64,000 nucleotides of DNA from Micromonospora vinacea (GTDB lineage Bacteria; Actinomycetota; Actinomycetes; Mycobacteriales; Micromonosporaceae), in contig NZ_JADOTY010000001.1 in the NCBI RefSeq assembly GCF_015751785.1, positions 5,580,001-5,644,000 on the forward strand, read 5' to 3'. The notes under the pieces are model-generated. The model searched no databases. It was not told the origin of the DNA and saw only the letters and a list, made by a program, of their open reading frames with translations. The position numbers and the translations under genes were made by a program. Every line of letters starts with the position of its first letter. The first letter of the stretch is position 1. Of this stretch, positions 1 through 8,880 are shown in pieces.

Positions 1-2
1 TC

Positions 3-1337
3 GACTACGCCATCCGGGCCGCCGAGCTGGCCGAGCGGCGGTACGCGTACGACGCCGCTATCGAGCTGCTCGGCAACGCCGTCGAGGCCGCCGCCACTGT
101 CGCCGGGGACCGCGACGCGCTGCGGGTCGATCTGCTCGGACGGTTGCTGCGCGCCCAGGCGCGGGCCGGCGCGGTGGCCGCCGCCCGGCAGACCCGGGCG
201 CGGGCGATCGACGTCGCCGCGGCGTCCGGCCGCGACGAGCTGCTGGTCGCGGCGTTCACCGCGTGGACCGTCCCCACCCCGTGGCTGACCCACGAGTACG
301 GCGTGGTGGACCACCGCGTGGTCGAGTTGCTCACCCGGCTGCTGCGCGCCGACGACCTGGACCCGGTCGCCCGCTGTCGGCTGCTGGAGGCGCTGGCCAC
401 GGAGTTGGACGGCGAGTCCGATCCGCGAGGCGTGGCGGCCGGACGGGAGGCGCTGGCCCTCTCACGACGGCTGGGCGACCCCGAGCTGCGCGCCCTCGGG
501 CTGGCCGCACGGTTGCGCACCATGAGCTACGAGCGGGAGGCGCCGGAGCGCCGGACCTTCGCCCTGGAGCTGCGCGACCTCGCCGACGAGCACGGGCTGG
601 TGACCTACCGTTCGGTCGCCGAGCAGGCGCTGGGCCACTGCGCTGCCGCGCTCAACGAGCCGGACGAACTGCGCCTCAGCGTCGCCCGGCAGGGGTGGCT
701 GGCCGAGACGTACCAGCTGAACGAGGCGCAGACGATCAACCTGTGCTCGCTGGGCGCCCTCGCACACGTCGCCGGCGACTTCGCCGCCGCGCGGCGGCAC
801 TACGACCAGGTAGCCGTGCAGATGCGGCGGCAGGGCTCCCTGCACGCCGAGGCCTTCCACTACTTCTCCATCGGCACCCTGCTGATCAGCCAGGGGCGGT
901 TCGGCGAGCACCTGGAGGCGACCCTGCGGATCCGGGGGTCGTTGGGCCCGATCGTCGACGACCTGCTGGCGCTGGCACTGATCGGAAGCGGACACCTGGA
1001 CGAGGCGCGGGCCATGCCGATCGGGCGGCACACCTACCGCCCGGACTACTTCGAGTCGGCGCTGCTCACCGTACGCGGGATGGTCGTCGTGGCGCTGGGT
1101 CGACGGGACCTGGCCCAGCCGGTGATCGACGCGCTGCTCCCGGTACATGACCAGTTGGCCGGTTTCTCCACCACCGCGGCCGTGGTGCGGCCGGTCGCGT
1201 TGACGCTCGGGGAGCTGTTCCGGCTGGTGGGCCGCGCCGAGGAGGCGACCCGGCACTTCACCCTCGCCGCCCGGGTGGCCCGCCGGTGGGAGTCGCCGCA
1301 CTGGCTGGCCGAGGCGACGGCGGCCCTGGCCGACTGA
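3..1337 (+). CDS. TPR-rich C-terminal part of a large regulator-like protein (5' end outside window)
   Basis: The frame is open from the first bases of the window, so only the last 444 codons are present and the start is missing. The visible part is all-helical and Ala/Arg/Leu-rich. It contains repeated A..A...A.. helices such as AALNEPDELRLSVARQGWLA and GDFAAARRHYDQVA, typical of tetratricopeptide-type repeats. Such tails are known at the C-terminus of actinomycete AfsR/SARP, LuxR/MalT-type and other NB-ARC ATPase regulators, where they sense ligands or partners. The N-terminal DNA-binding and ATPase parts would lie upstream and cannot be checked. It could instead be part of an adenylate-cyclase-like or kinase-linked ATPase. 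The TPR character is well supported; the regulatory role is inferred. Confidence 0.6.
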   Translation, partial: DYAIRAAELAERRYAYDAAIELLGNAVEAAATVAGDRDALRVDLLGRLLRAQARAGAVAAARQTRARAIDVAAASGRDELLVAAFTAWTVPTPWLTHEYGVVDHRVVELLTRLLRADDLDPVARCRLLEALATELDGESDPRGVAAGREALALSRRLGDPELRALGLAARLRTMSYEREAPERRTFALELRDLADEHGLVTYRSVAEQALGHCAAALNEPDELRLSVARQGWLAETYQLNEAQTINLCSLGALAHVAGDFAAARRHYDQVAVQMRRQGSLHAEAFHYFSIGTLLISQGRFGEHLEATLRIRGSLGPIVDDLLALALIGSGHLDEARAMPIGRHTYRPDYFESALLTVRGMVVVALGRRDLAQPVIDALLPVHDQLAGFSTTAAVVRPVALTLGELFRLVGRAEEATRHFTLAARVARRWESPHWLAEATAALAD

Positions 1338-1385
1338 CCGTCACGGTTGGTGGATTCCAAGTCGGTTCCAAGCGACACCGAGCAT

Positions 1386-1411
1386 GATCAACACATCTGT
1401 GCCAGTTGATC
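1386..1411. promoter_or_regulatory. Small inverted repeat upstream of the hemerythrin gene
   Basis: GATCAAC (1386-1392) and GTTGATC (1405-1411) form perfect 7-base arms around a 12-base spacer. They lie 16 bases upstream of the GTG start of the hemerythrin-domain gene, just before its AAAGG ribosome-binding site. This could be an operator or a leader hairpin. Nothing identifies the factor that would bind it. Confidence 0.3.
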
Positions 1412-1427
1412 CCTCGGAAAGGTCACC

Positions 1428-2120
1428 GTGAACCAGAACCACCGCGAAGCCATGGCCGACGTGCGCGACATGTACATGGCGCACTCGGCGCTCCGTCGCG
1501 AGTTCAGCCTGCTGCCGCAGCTCGTCCGCGACGTCACACCGGGCGACGCCACGCGCGCGGAGGTCGTCGGCGCCCACGCCGAGATGCTCTGCCACATCCT
1601 GCACATGCACCACGAGGGCGAGGATCTCCTGCTGTGGCCCCGGCTGTTGGAGCGCGGCGGCGCGGAGGCCGCGGCGATCGTCCCCACCATGGAGGCCCAG
1701 CACCACGCCATCGAGGACGCCCACGCGGCGGTGGTCGCCCTCCTCCCCCAGTGGCGGCGCACCGGACGCGGCGGTGAGCAGCTAGCGGACGCCCTGGAGC
1801 AGCTACGTGCCGCGCTGATCGAGCACATGGCCCTGGAGGAGAACGAGATCCTGCCGCTGGCGGAACGGCACGTCACCGCCCGGGAGTGGATGCAGCTCGG
1901 CGAGCACGGCATGAGCAAGTCGCCGAAGAAGCAGTTGCCGCTGGCCTTCGGTCTGGCCATGTACGAGGGCGACCCGGAGGTGGTCAAGGCGGTGCTGGCG
2001 CACGCTCCGCTGCCGGCCCGGCTGCTCATGCCGATCATCGCACCCCGGCTGTTCGCCAGGCACGCGAAGCGGGTGCACGGCACCGCCACGCCCCCGCGCA
2101 TCGGCGCCAGCGTCCGCTGA
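1428..2120 (+). CDS. Hemerythrin HHE cation-binding domain protein
   Basis: 230 residues from a GTG start preceded by GGAAAGG. Residues about 13-150 form a four-helix HHE domain, with metal-ligand candidates H19, the cluster HMHHEGED (59-66), H92/H93 with E96 nearby, and H133 with E137/E140. HHE proteins bind a di-iron centre and take part in oxygen, NO or iron sensing and storage in the cytoplasm. The C-terminal 70 residues are extra, with a hydrophobic segment (about 195-215) ending in a basic tail. It stands alone between a TPR-protein gene and a convergent TetR gene, so its physiological partner is unknown. Family assignment is solid; the specific role is not. Confidence 0.85.
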   Translation: MNQNHREAMADVRDMYMAHSALRREFSLLPQLVRDVTPGDATRAEVVGAHAEMLCHILHMHHEGEDLLLWPRLLERGGAEAAAIVPTMEAQHHAIEDAHAAVVALLPQWRRTGRGGEQLADALEQLRAALIEHMALEENEILPLAERHVTAREWMQLGEHGMSKSPKKQLPLAFGLAMYEGDPEVVKAVLAHAPLPARLLMPIIAPRLFARHAKRVHGTATPPRIGASVR

Positions 2121-2142
2121 GCGAGGTCCGCAACCCGCCCGA

Positions 2143-2178
2143 CCCAGCCGAGTCGACGACTCGCCCGACCCGGCTGGG
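2143..2178. terminator. Candidate bidirectional terminator between convergent genes
   Basis: CCCAGCCG (2143-2150) pairs with CGGCTGGG (2171-2178). A nested GAGTC/GACTC hairpin (2150-2162) sits in between. The structure fills the 70-base gap between the hemerythrin gene and the convergent TetR gene. There is no T-tract, which is usual for actinomycete hairpin terminators. Confidence 0.5.
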
Positions 2179-2190
2179 CCGCCGGGAGTG

Positions 2191-2838
2191 CTAGCCCATT
2201 TGGCTGCCTCTGGATACCGATGCCGGGGGCGCCAACCGCGCCACGGGCGGGAGCGGCGAGACATCCGGGGAGGCTTGGAAGGCCGCGATGGCGAGCGCGG
2301 CGAAGCGCCGTGAGGCGCTGACCTGAGCAGTCGGCGAGGTCACGCGGATACCGCTGTTGGCCATGAGCACGAGGATGACGTCGTCCAGGACGAAGTCGGG
2401 GCGAAGCCGACCCGCTTCCTTGGCGCGGCGGGCCAGTTCGTCGATCGCTCTGAGCGCGTATTCACGGCGCGCCTCGAAATCAACTGCATGGGGAAAGGTC
2501 GACATGAGAGCTGCGGTAAAGCCTCGGTCGCGTGCGTGCAGTTCACACATTTTCTCGATCACGAGACAGAAACCGTGCCATGGATCCGGATCGGCAAGGC
2601 CCTCGTCGACAACGCCGCGACACGCGTACATCTGTTCTGCGAATGCCTCGGTGACCAGCGTCTCCTTGCTCGGGAACCGGCGGTACAGGGTGGCGGGTGC
2701 AACCCCGGCGCGCCGGGCAACCTCCCGCATCGGCACGTCCAGGCCGTCAACGGCGAAGACAGCGCGGGCGGCCTCGAGGATGCGCTCGCGGTTGTCCAGG
2801 GCGTCGGAGCGAAGAGCGTGAGGCAAACGATCGGTCAC
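2191..2838 (-). CDS. TetR/AcrR family transcriptional regulator
   Basis: 215 residues from the GTG at 2838; a second GTG directly upstream at 2841 is also possible. The frame remains open further upstream, but homologues of this family begin with an M/V-T-D-R stretch. The N-terminal HTH reads RERILEAARAVFAVDGLDV...MREVARRAGVAPATLYRRF, the classic TetR recognition-helix pattern (APATLYRRFPSKE). The C-terminal half is a helical ligand-binding domain. It is divergently transcribed from the quinone-reductase gene across 50 bases. By analogy with such pairs it probably represses that gene and itself, with an oxidant or aromatic inducer. The inducer is not predictable from sequence. Confidence 0.85.
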   Translation of the reverse strand: MTDRLPHALRSDALDNRERILEAARAVFAVDGLDVPMREVARRAGVAPATLYRRFPSKETLVTEAFAEQMYACRGVVDEGLADPDPWHGFCLVIEKMCELHARDRGFTAALMSTFPHAVDFEARREYALRAIDELARRAKEAGRLRPDFVLDDVILVLMANSGIRVTSPTAQVSASRRFAALAIAAFQASPDVSPLPPVARLAPPASVSRGSQMG

Positions 2839-2888
2839 CACTCTCACTTTAGCGAGGCGGACAGCGGCGTGCGTTAGCGTCCGGATGC

Positions 2889-3818
2889 ATGAGGGCTTTG
2901 CAATTTTCGAAGTACGGTCCCGCGAGTGTCCTTGAGGTATCGGAGGCACCGGAACCCCACGCCGGACCCGGCCAGATACGGGTGGCGGTTCGGGCGTCGG
3001 GTGTCAATCCGGCCGACACGTACGTTCGCGCCGGTCGATTCCAGGAGTGGATTCCGCTCCGCCTGCCGCACGTGCCCGGTGTCGACGCTGCCGGCGTGGT
3101 GGATGAGATCGGTGACGGGGTGACCACGGCTCGGGTAGGCGATGAGGTTTTCGGGATCACGGACTACGCCCAGATGGGCGGAGCGAACGCCGAATACGCC
3201 GTCCTGGCCGCGTGGGCACGGAAGCCGGCCACCCTGACCTGGGAGCAGGCCGGGGGCGCGGCGGGCAACATCGAGACGGCCACCCGAGTGCTCGACCGGT
3301 TGGGCGTCAAGGACGGCACCACGCTGTTGATCGAGGGCGCGGCCGGCGGGGTCGGTACGACCGCGATCCAGCTCGCTGTCGCTCGCGGGGCGGCCGTCAT
3401 CGGCACGGCCAGCGACCGCAACCATGAGTTCGTCGCCTCGCTCGGGGCGATCCCGACCACCTACGGCCCCAGGCTGGCCGAGCGTGTCCACACACTGGTG
3501 CCCGGCGGGGTGGATGTCGTACTCGACTGTGCCGGCTCTGGCTCCATGCCAGACCTGGTCGGCCTGGTCGCGAGCCCGGACAGGGTGGTGAGCATCGCCG
3601 ACATCAACGCCGCGGCCTACGGCGTGCACCTGTCGCGCGGCTCTGGCCCCGGCGCGGACACACCGGCTCTCGAAGGAATCGCCGCCGCCAGCGAACTCGC
3701 CGAGCGGAGTCGTTTCACAGTGCCGGTCGCGGCCGTGTTCTCTCTGGAAGAGGCGGCCGCCGCCCACGAGTTGAGTGAGTCCCGCCATGCGCGAGGCAAG
3801 ATCGTGCTGAAGCCGTAG
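2889..3818 (+). CDS. NADPH:quinone reductase-like medium-chain oxidoreductase
   Basis: 309 residues. N-terminal GroES-like domain (VRASGVNPADTYVRAG, PHVPGVDAAGVV), then a Rossmann nucleotide-binding site at about 149-161 (EGAAGGVGTTAIQ). The zinc ligands of classical alcohol dehydrogenases are absent, which places it in the zinc-free quinone oxidoreductase (QOR/zeta-crystallin) branch of the MDR superfamily. These enzymes reduce quinones or enones with NADPH in the cytoplasm. It is divergent from, and probably controlled by, the TetR gene. No good Shine-Dalgarno is visible and the start is close to any promoter, so a short-leader or leaderless transcript is possible. Substrate unknown. Confidence 0.85.
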   Translation: MRALQFSKYGPASVLEVSEAPEPHAGPGQIRVAVRASGVNPADTYVRAGRFQEWIPLRLPHVPGVDAAGVVDEIGDGVTTARVGDEVFGITDYAQMGGANAEYAVLAAWARKPATLTWEQAGGAAGNIETATRVLDRLGVKDGTTLLIEGAAGGVGTTAIQLAVARGAAVIGTASDRNHEFVASLGAIPTTYGPRLAERVHTLVPGGVDVVLDCAGSGSMPDLVGLVASPDRVVSIADINAAAYGVHLSRGSGPGADTPALEGIAAASELAERSRFTVPVAAVFSLEEAAAAHELSESRHARGKIVLKP

Positions 3819-3918
3819 GTGCCCCACCCAACATCTGTCCACCTGACCCGAGCACGCGCGGCCGACCATCCGGCGTGGTGGGCGAGCGCCACGCAGGCGC
3901 GGTCCGTGGGACGGGTGC

Positions 3919-4485
3919 TCAGCGGGCGGCCAGGAAGGCCAGCACGCGTGGCCAGGCCGCCGCGGTGGCGTCCGGGGAGTACTCGGCCAGTTCCGGGTCG
4001 CTGAACAGGTGACCCACACCGGGATAGCGGAAGACCGTCAGGTCGGCACCGGCGTCGGTCAGCGCCTGCTGCCACTCGTCGACCTCGTCCGGCGCGTCGT
4101 ACGGGTCGGGGTCGGCGAGGTGCAGCTGCACCGGCAACCCGGATCGGACCGCGTCCGGGGCGCCACTGGTGCCGTGCAGCAGGAGCAGACCGGCGGCGTC
4201 GGGGCGTTCTGCCAGCAGCGCCCCGGCCACACCGGCGCCCATCGAGAAGCCGGCGAGCACCGTCTCCGGTGGCAGGTCACGCAGCGCGTCGCGGGCCCGG
4301 TCCAGCACCACCTCCTGGCCGATCTTGTCGAGGAGCGCGAAGCCCTCCTCGACGGTGTCGGTGGCCGGGACGCCGTACAGGTCGGGCGTGCTGACCTGGT
4401 GCCCGGCGGCGCGCAACCGGTCGGCGGCGGCGCGCACGGCGGGCCGCAGCCCGTACACGGAGTGGAACAACACGACGTGTCGCAT
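3919..4485 (-). CDS. Dienelactone-hydrolase-family alpha/beta hydrolase
   Basis: 188 residues from the ATG at 4485 (MRHVVLFHSVYGLRP). The frame is open about 10 codons further, but the homologous N-terminal beta strand begins here. The nucleophile elbow is G-F-S-M-G at about residue 81, with serine where true dienelactone hydrolases have cysteine. An Asp-rich strand (LADPDPYDAP) and GVGHLF near residue 160 supply the Asp and His of the triad. The length is short for the DLH family (about 230). The likely activity is ester or lactone hydrolysis of an unknown small substrate. It is followed, in the same direction as the glycosyltransferase and phenylacetate-CoA ligase, by no clear partner gene. 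Confidence 0.75.
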   Translation of the reverse strand: MRHVVLFHSVYGLRPAVRAAADRLRAAGHQVSTPDLYGVPATDTVEEGFALLDKIGQEVVLDRARDALRDLPPETVLAGFSMGAGVAGALLAERPDAAGLLLLHGTSGAPDAVRSGLPVQLHLADPDPYDAPDEVDEWQQALTDAGADLTVFRYPGVGHLFSDPELAEYSPDATAAAWPRVLAFLAAR

Positions 4486-4540
4486 CCGGTCATCCTGCCG
4501 CAGCCGACAACGCATCCAGGGTGGCCACGCGGGGTCGGCG

Positions 4541-5647
4541 TCAGACCAGTGCCTCCAGCCGCCCGACCAGCTCGGTCGGTGCCGGCATCCCGGCGATCTC
4601 GCGGCTGACCTGCCCGGCAGCGGTACGGAGGCGCTCGTCGGTGATCAGCTGGGTCAGCGCCCGCGCGGTGATGTCCCGGGGTCGCAGCGCCAGACCGGCG
4701 CCCCGGCGGGCCACCAGCTCGGCGTTGTGCCGCCGGTCCCCCGGCCCCGTGGTGGCCAGTTGGGGCAGGCCGGCGGCGAGGGCACCGAGGGCACTGCCCG
4801 CCCCGCCGTGGTGCACCAGCGCCGCGCTCGCCGGCAACGCCTCGTCGAGCGGGATCCAGTCGACCACCCGCACGTTGCCGGGCAACGAACGGACCGACCG
4901 CTCGTCGGGGCGGACCAGCACGATCTCCGCGTCCACCTCGGCGGCGGCGGCGACCACTGCGGGCATCGGCCCCCGGTCGCCGGGGCCGGTCAGGGTGCTG
5001 CGGGTGACCAGGATCCGGGGACGCTCACCCGGCTCGCGCAGCCACGCAGGCAGCTCACCGCCGCCCACGTAGGACGTGTAGCGCATCGGCCAACCGCCCT
5101 GCGTGGCTACGCTGGGCGGGGCCACGGCGAGGGCGGCGGCCGGCGGCGGCAGCTCGGTGAGGCCGTGCCGGCGCAGTGCGGCGCCGAGGCGGGCGACGGT
5201 GGCGCGGACCAGGTCCCGGCCGTCGAAGAGGGCGTTCTCCTGGCGTACGGCCGGCACGTCGCGCCGCGCGGCGGCCACCGCACCGGCGACCGCGAACGGC
5301 TCGTGAAGCACCAGATCCGGTCGCCATCGATCCGCCAGCGCGACCACCGGGTCGGTGAGCTGGTCGTTGAGCGCGCCGAACAGCAGGCCGGCGCCCCGGG
5401 TGCCGGCGGTGCCGGCCATTTCCGCCCGTGCGATCAGCGGATGGCGGGTTAAGACCCTCCGCGCGATCCGGCCGAAGTCGAAGCCTGGCGCGATGTCGTG
5501 CACCGGCAGACCGGCGTCGGCGGCGGCCAGTCCCCCACCGCCGGTGGCGACCAGCACGTCGTGGCCGGCGTCACGCAACGCGACAGCGAGTGGGACCAGC
5601 GGGAAGACGTGCCCGACGAGCGGAGCGGAGACCACCAGCACGCGCAT
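4541..5647 (-). CDS. UGT/MGT-type glycosyltransferase (GT1 family)
   Basis: 368 residues from the ATG at 5647; a GTG two codons earlier is possible. The N-terminal Rossmann half starts MRVLVVSAPLVGHVFPLVPLAVALRDAGHDV, the acceptor-binding fold of GT-B enzymes. The C-terminal half has the donor site V-H-H-G-G-A-G-S near residue 275 followed by a PQLATTGPGDRRHNAE stretch. This is the macrolide/antibiotic glycosyltransferase signature. It would move an activated sugar onto a small-molecule acceptor in the cytoplasm. There is no sugar-biosynthesis or natural-product gene beside it, so self-resistance, detoxification or tailoring are all possible. It lies 10 bases downstream of the paaK-like gene and may be co-transcribed with it. 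Confidence 0.8.
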   Translation of the reverse strand: MRVLVVSAPLVGHVFPLVPLAVALRDAGHDVLVATGGGGLAAADAGLPVHDIAPGFDFGRIARRVLTRHPLIARAEMAGTAGTRGAGLLFGALNDQLTDPVVALADRWRPDLVLHEPFAVAGAVAAARRDVPAVRQENALFDGRDLVRATVARLGAALRRHGLTELPPPAAALAVAPPSVATQGGWPMRYTSYVGGGELPAWLREPGERPRILVTRSTLTGPGDRGPMPAVVAAAAEVDAEIVLVRPDERSVRSLPGNVRVVDWIPLDEALPASAALVHHGGAGSALGALAAGLPQLATTGPGDRRHNAELVARRGAGLALRPRDITARALTQLITDERLRTAAGQVSREIAGMPAPTELVGRLEALV

Positions 5648-5657
5648 GGGCACGATC

Positions 5658-6980
5658 CTATGTCGACGACGGCATCGAGGTGGGCCGCTGGTCGACGATG
5701 CGGCGCATCTTGCCCATCGACCGTTCCACAGTGTCCGGGGCGAGGACGTCCACCGCCACGCTGACGCCGATGGTGTTCTTCACCAGCTGAACCAGCGTGG
5801 CGCCGGCCCGCTCGGCGGCGTCCACGTCGACGCCGGCCCGTCGCTCCACCCGCACCGTCAGGGTGTCCAGCCGACCGCGCCGACCGAGGACGCACTGGAA
5901 GTGCGGTGACAGCTGCGGGGTGCGCAGGATCAGCTCCTCGATCTGGGTGGGGAAGATGTTCACCCCGCGCAGGATCATCATGTCGTCGGTGCGGCCGGTG
6001 ATCTTCTCGATCCGGCGCATCGGCCGGGCGGTGCCGGGCAGCAGCCGGGTCAGATCCCGGGTGCGGTAGCGCACGACCGGCATCGCCTCCTTGGTCAGGG
6101 AGGTCAGCACCAGCTCACCTCGCTCGCCGTCGGGCAGCACCGCCCCGGTGACCGGGTCGATGATCTCCGGGTAGAAGTGGTCCTCCCAGAGGTGCAGCCC
6201 GTCCTTGGTCTCGACGCACTCGGTCGCCACGCCAGGACCCATCACCTCGGAGAGCCCGTAGATGTCGACGGCGTGGATGTCCAACTGCTGCTCGATCTCG
6301 CGGCGCATGTCCTCGGTCCACGGCTCGGCCCCGAAGATGCCGACCCGCAGTGAGGTGGCGCGCGGGTCGATGCCCTGGCGGCGCATCTCGTCGACGATGG
6401 CCAACAGGTAGCTGGGCGTGACCATGATGACCTCGGGCTCGAAGTCGCGGATCAGCATGACCTGACGCTCGGTCATCCCCCCGGAGACCGGGATGACAGT
6501 GCAGCCCAGCTCCTCGGCCCCGTAGTGCGCGCCCAGACCACCGGTGAAGAGCCCATAGCCGTACGCGACGTGCACCCGGTCGCCGGGACGGCCGCCGGAG
6601 GCGCGGATCGAGCGGGCCATCAGACGCGCCCAGGTGCGCAGGTCGTCGCGGGTGTAGCCGACCACCGTCGGCCGGCCGGTGGTGCCGGAGGAGGCGTGCA
6701 GGCGGGCGACCCGCTCCCGGGGTACGGCGAACATGCCGAACGGGTAGTTCTCCCGCAGCTCCGCCTTCCCGGTGAACGGGAAGCGCGCCAGGTCGTCGAG
6801 GTCCCGGCAGTCGTCGGGGTGCACCCCGACCGCGTCGAACGCCCGTCGGTAGTGCGGCACGTTGTCGTACGCGTGCCGCAACGACCAGCGCAGTCTCTCG
6901 CGTTGCAGGGCGCGCAGCTCGTCGATGCCGGCCCGCTCGATCGGCTCCAGCTCCTCGGGACGAGGGGTGCGGTCCTGCAT
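5658..6980 (-). CDS. paaK: Phenylacetate-CoA ligase (PaaK-type AMP-forming enzyme)
   Basis: 440 residues with a strong AAGGAGG site before the ATG at 6980. The AMP-binding motif is SSGTTGRPT (about 97-105). Further motifs are YGLSEVMGPGV, the HLWEDHFYPEIIDP region and a C-terminal ACL domain with KITGRTDDMMILRGVNIFP. Length and motifs match PaaK, which makes phenylacetyl-CoA from phenylacetate, ATP and CoA. The oxygenase/ring-opening genes (paaA-E) are not in the window. The MarR gene immediately upstream on the same strand suggests induction by an aromatic acid or its CoA ester. Other aryl or indole acetic acids remain possible substrates. Confidence 0.88.
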   Translation of the reverse strand: MQDRTPRPEELEPIERAGIDELRALQRERLRWSLRHAYDNVPHYRRAFDAVGVHPDDCRDLDDLARFPFTGKAELRENYPFGMFAVPRERVARLHASSGTTGRPTVVGYTRDDLRTWARLMARSIRASGGRPGDRVHVAYGYGLFTGGLGAHYGAEELGCTVIPVSGGMTERQVMLIRDFEPEVIMVTPSYLLAIVDEMRRQGIDPRATSLRVGIFGAEPWTEDMRREIEQQLDIHAVDIYGLSEVMGPGVATECVETKDGLHLWEDHFYPEIIDPVTGAVLPDGERGELVLTSLTKEAMPVVRYRTRDLTRLLPGTARPMRRIEKITGRTDDMMILRGVNIFPTQIEELILRTPQLSPHFQCVLGRRGRLDTLTVRVERRAGVDVDAAERAGATLVQLVKNTIGVSVAVDVLAPDTVERSMGKMRRIVDQRPTSMPSST

Positions 6981-7058
6981 CGGCTGCCTCCTTGGCGCGG
7001 CGGTCCCGGTGGGGCTGCGGGTACCGTACGCCCGCCCTCGCCGGGGCCGGCGGGGCGG

Positions 7059-7508
7059 TCAGCGGGCGGCTGGCAGCCGGTGCAGGGCGTCGACCAGCGG
7101 GGCCAGCTCGGGGGTGGCCTCCGCCTGGGCGAGCGCGTCGGTGAGCACCCGGTCGTGGGTCGGGCGGGTCTGGGCGAGCAGCTCGGAGCCGGCCGGGGTG
7201 AGCTCGGTGTAGATGCCGCGCCGGTCGTCGGCGCAGAGGATGCGGGTGAGCAGCCCCCGCTGTTCGAGGCGGGTGACCAGCCGGGTGGTGGCGCTGCCGG
7301 AGAGCGCGGCGGCGCGGGCGAGCTGGCTCATCCGCATGTGCCAGCCGTCCTGGCGGGAGAGCGCGTCGAGCACCGTGTATTCGACGACGGAGAGCCCGTG
7401 GCCGGCCTGCAGGGCCCGCTCCAGGGACGTCTCGATCAGCCCGTGCAGGGCGGCGAGGGTGCGCCAGCCCTGCGCGCGGATCTCGACCGCGTCGTCGGCG
7501 ATGCCCAT
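7059..7508 (-). CDS. MarR family transcriptional regulator
   Basis: 149 residues with AAGGAGG before the ATG. A winged-helix core (DALSRQDGWHMRMSQLARAAALSGSATTRLVTRLEQRGLLTR, wing ADDRRGIYTELTPAG) is typical of MarR repressors of aromatic catabolism and drug efflux. It lies 78 bases upstream of the paaK-like gene on the same strand and is divergent from an MFS exporter gene. It is therefore positioned to control both, probably relieved by an aromatic acid. The 10-bp inverted repeat in the divergent gap is a candidate site. Confidence 0.88.
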   Translation of the reverse strand: MGIADDAVEIRAQGWRTLAALHGLIETSLERALQAGHGLSVVEYTVLDALSRQDGWHMRMSQLARAAALSGSATTRLVTRLEQRGLLTRILCADDRRGIYTELTPAGSELLAQTRPTHDRVLTDALAQAEATPELAPLVDALHRLPAAR

Positions 7509-7568
7509 GCCGGCCTCCTTGGTGTGATCTGAACGGACCCCAGATTACCACGCTTGCGCCGATATGAA

Positions 7569-7612
7569 GCGCGTGCAAGTATTTCGTTGCCGGCGCGCGT
7601 AGTTGCACGCGC
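7569..7612. promoter_or_regulatory. Inverted repeat between marR and MFS exporter genes (candidate operator)
   Basis: GCGCGTGCAA (7569-7578) and TTGCACGCGC (7603-7612) are perfect 10-base arms 24 bases apart, in the 135-base divergent gap. They flank the likely promoter of the MFS gene. Arms separated by about three helical turns could hold two regulator dimers or form a leader hairpin. Assignment to the MarR protein is inference from position. Confidence 0.45.
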
Positions 7613-7643
7613 CGCATAACTGCCCCCTCCCGATGGGAAGACC

Positions 7644-8864
7644 ATGTCCGTACGCCAAAAGTCCCTGCCGCCCGGCCTGATCGCGCTGGCCATCGGCGCC
7701 TTCGGCATCGGGCTCACCGAGTTCGTGATCATGGGGCTGTTGCCCGAGGTGGCCGCCGACTTCGCGGTCACCGAGCCGGTGGCCGGCTGGTTGATCTCCG
7801 GCTACGCGCTCAGCGTGGCCGTGGGCGGGGTCGCCCTCACCGCGGCTGTCACCCGACTGCCGCGCAAACCGGTGCTGCTCGGCCTGATGGTGCTCTTCAT
7901 CATCGGCAACCTGCTCTCCGCCGTCGCCGGCGACTACGCCGTGATGATGGCCGGCCGGATCGTCGCCGCGCTCTGCCACGGCGCGTTCTTCGGCATCGGG
8001 GCCGTGGTCGCCGCCGGCCTGGTCGCACCGGCCCGCCGGGCGGGCGCCATCGCCATGATGTTCGCCGGCCTGACCATCGCCAACGTGCTCGGCGTGCCGT
8101 TCGGCACCTTCCTCGGGCAGCACTTCGGCTGGCGGTCGACGTTCTGGGCGATCACCGCCATCGGGGTGGTCGCCCTGATCGGGCTGGCCCTGCTCATCCC
8201 GGCCGGCGCGACCGCCAACGCCGACCGCCCGGCCGGCGGGCTGCGCGGCGAGTTGCGGGCCTTCACCCACCCGCAGGTCTGGCTCTCCCTGGTGATCACC
8301 GTCCTGGGCTTCGGTGGGATGTTCGGCGCGTTCACCTACATCGCCTACACGCTGACCGAGGTGAGCGGCTTCGCCACGAGCACCGTGCCGTGGCTGCTCG
8401 TCCTCTTCGGCGTGGGGCTCTTCGCGGGCAACCTGCTCGGCGGTCGGGCCGCGGACAGGTCACTGTCGCGCACCCTGGTCACCGTCCTGGCGGTGCTCAC
8501 AGTGGTGCTCGTCGGCTTCGCGCTGACCGCCACGAATCCGGTGTTGACCATCATCGCGCTGGTGCTGATGGGTGGGTTCGGCTTCGCCACAGTGCCGCCG
8601 CTACAGATGCGGATCATGCGGTACGCCCACCAGGCGCCGACCCTGGCGTCCGGGGCGAACATCGCCGCGTTCAACCTCGGCAACGCGTTGGGCGCGTGGA
8701 TCGGCGGGGTGACCATCGCCGCCGGACTCGGCTACACCTCGCCGATCTGGGCCGGGGCCGCACTCACCCTCATCGGGCTGGGTGTGCTCCTCGGGGCGCT
8801 GCGGCTGGCCCGGCGCGACGAGCCGGCCCGGGCCGACGCGAGCCTGGTGGACAGCACGGTCTGA
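7644..8864 (+). CDS. MFS exporter, DHA1 family (AraJ/chloramphenicol-efflux type)
   Basis: 406 residues with 12 predicted membrane helices in two halves. The N-terminus LIALAIGAFGIGLTEFVIMGLLPEVA is characteristic of the AraJ/Cml drug:H+ antiporter group, and a PARRAGAIAMMFAGLTIANVLGVP stretch matches motif C-like sequences of exporters. It would expel a small hydrophobic compound or sugar derivative from the cytoplasm by proton antiport. Ribosome-binding site GGGAAGA. It is divergent from the MarR gene, a common arrangement for inducible efflux. A strong hairpin terminator follows the stop codon. Confidence 0.87.
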   Translation: MSVRQKSLPPGLIALAIGAFGIGLTEFVIMGLLPEVAADFAVTEPVAGWLISGYALSVAVGGVALTAAVTRLPRKPVLLGLMVLFIIGNLLSAVAGDYAVMMAGRIVAALCHGAFFGIGAVVAAGLVAPARRAGAIAMMFAGLTIANVLGVPFGTFLGQHFGWRSTFWAITAIGVVALIGLALLIPAGATANADRPAGGLRGELRAFTHPQVWLSLVITVLGFGGMFGAFTYIAYTLTEVSGFATSTVPWLLVLFGVGLFAGNLLGGRAADRSLSRTLVTVLAVLTVVLVGFALTATNPVLTIIALVLMGGFGFATVPPLQMRIMRYAHQAPTLASGANIAAFNLGNALGAWIGGVTIAAGLGYTSPIWAGAALTLIGLGVLLGALRLARRDEPARADASLVDSTV

Positions 8865-8880
8865 CCCCGCCGGGAGGAGG

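Noticed and set aside
1350-1378. TTCCAAG direct repeats as a third copy of the palindromic element
   Set aside because: Only the heptamer is shared with the 24.3/51.9 kb elements; the rest does not align.
2858-2883. CGGAC...GTCCG inverted repeat in the TetR/quinone-reductase gap as an operator
   Set aside because: Arms are only five bases in a GC-rich gap; too weak to separate from chance, although an operator is expected there.
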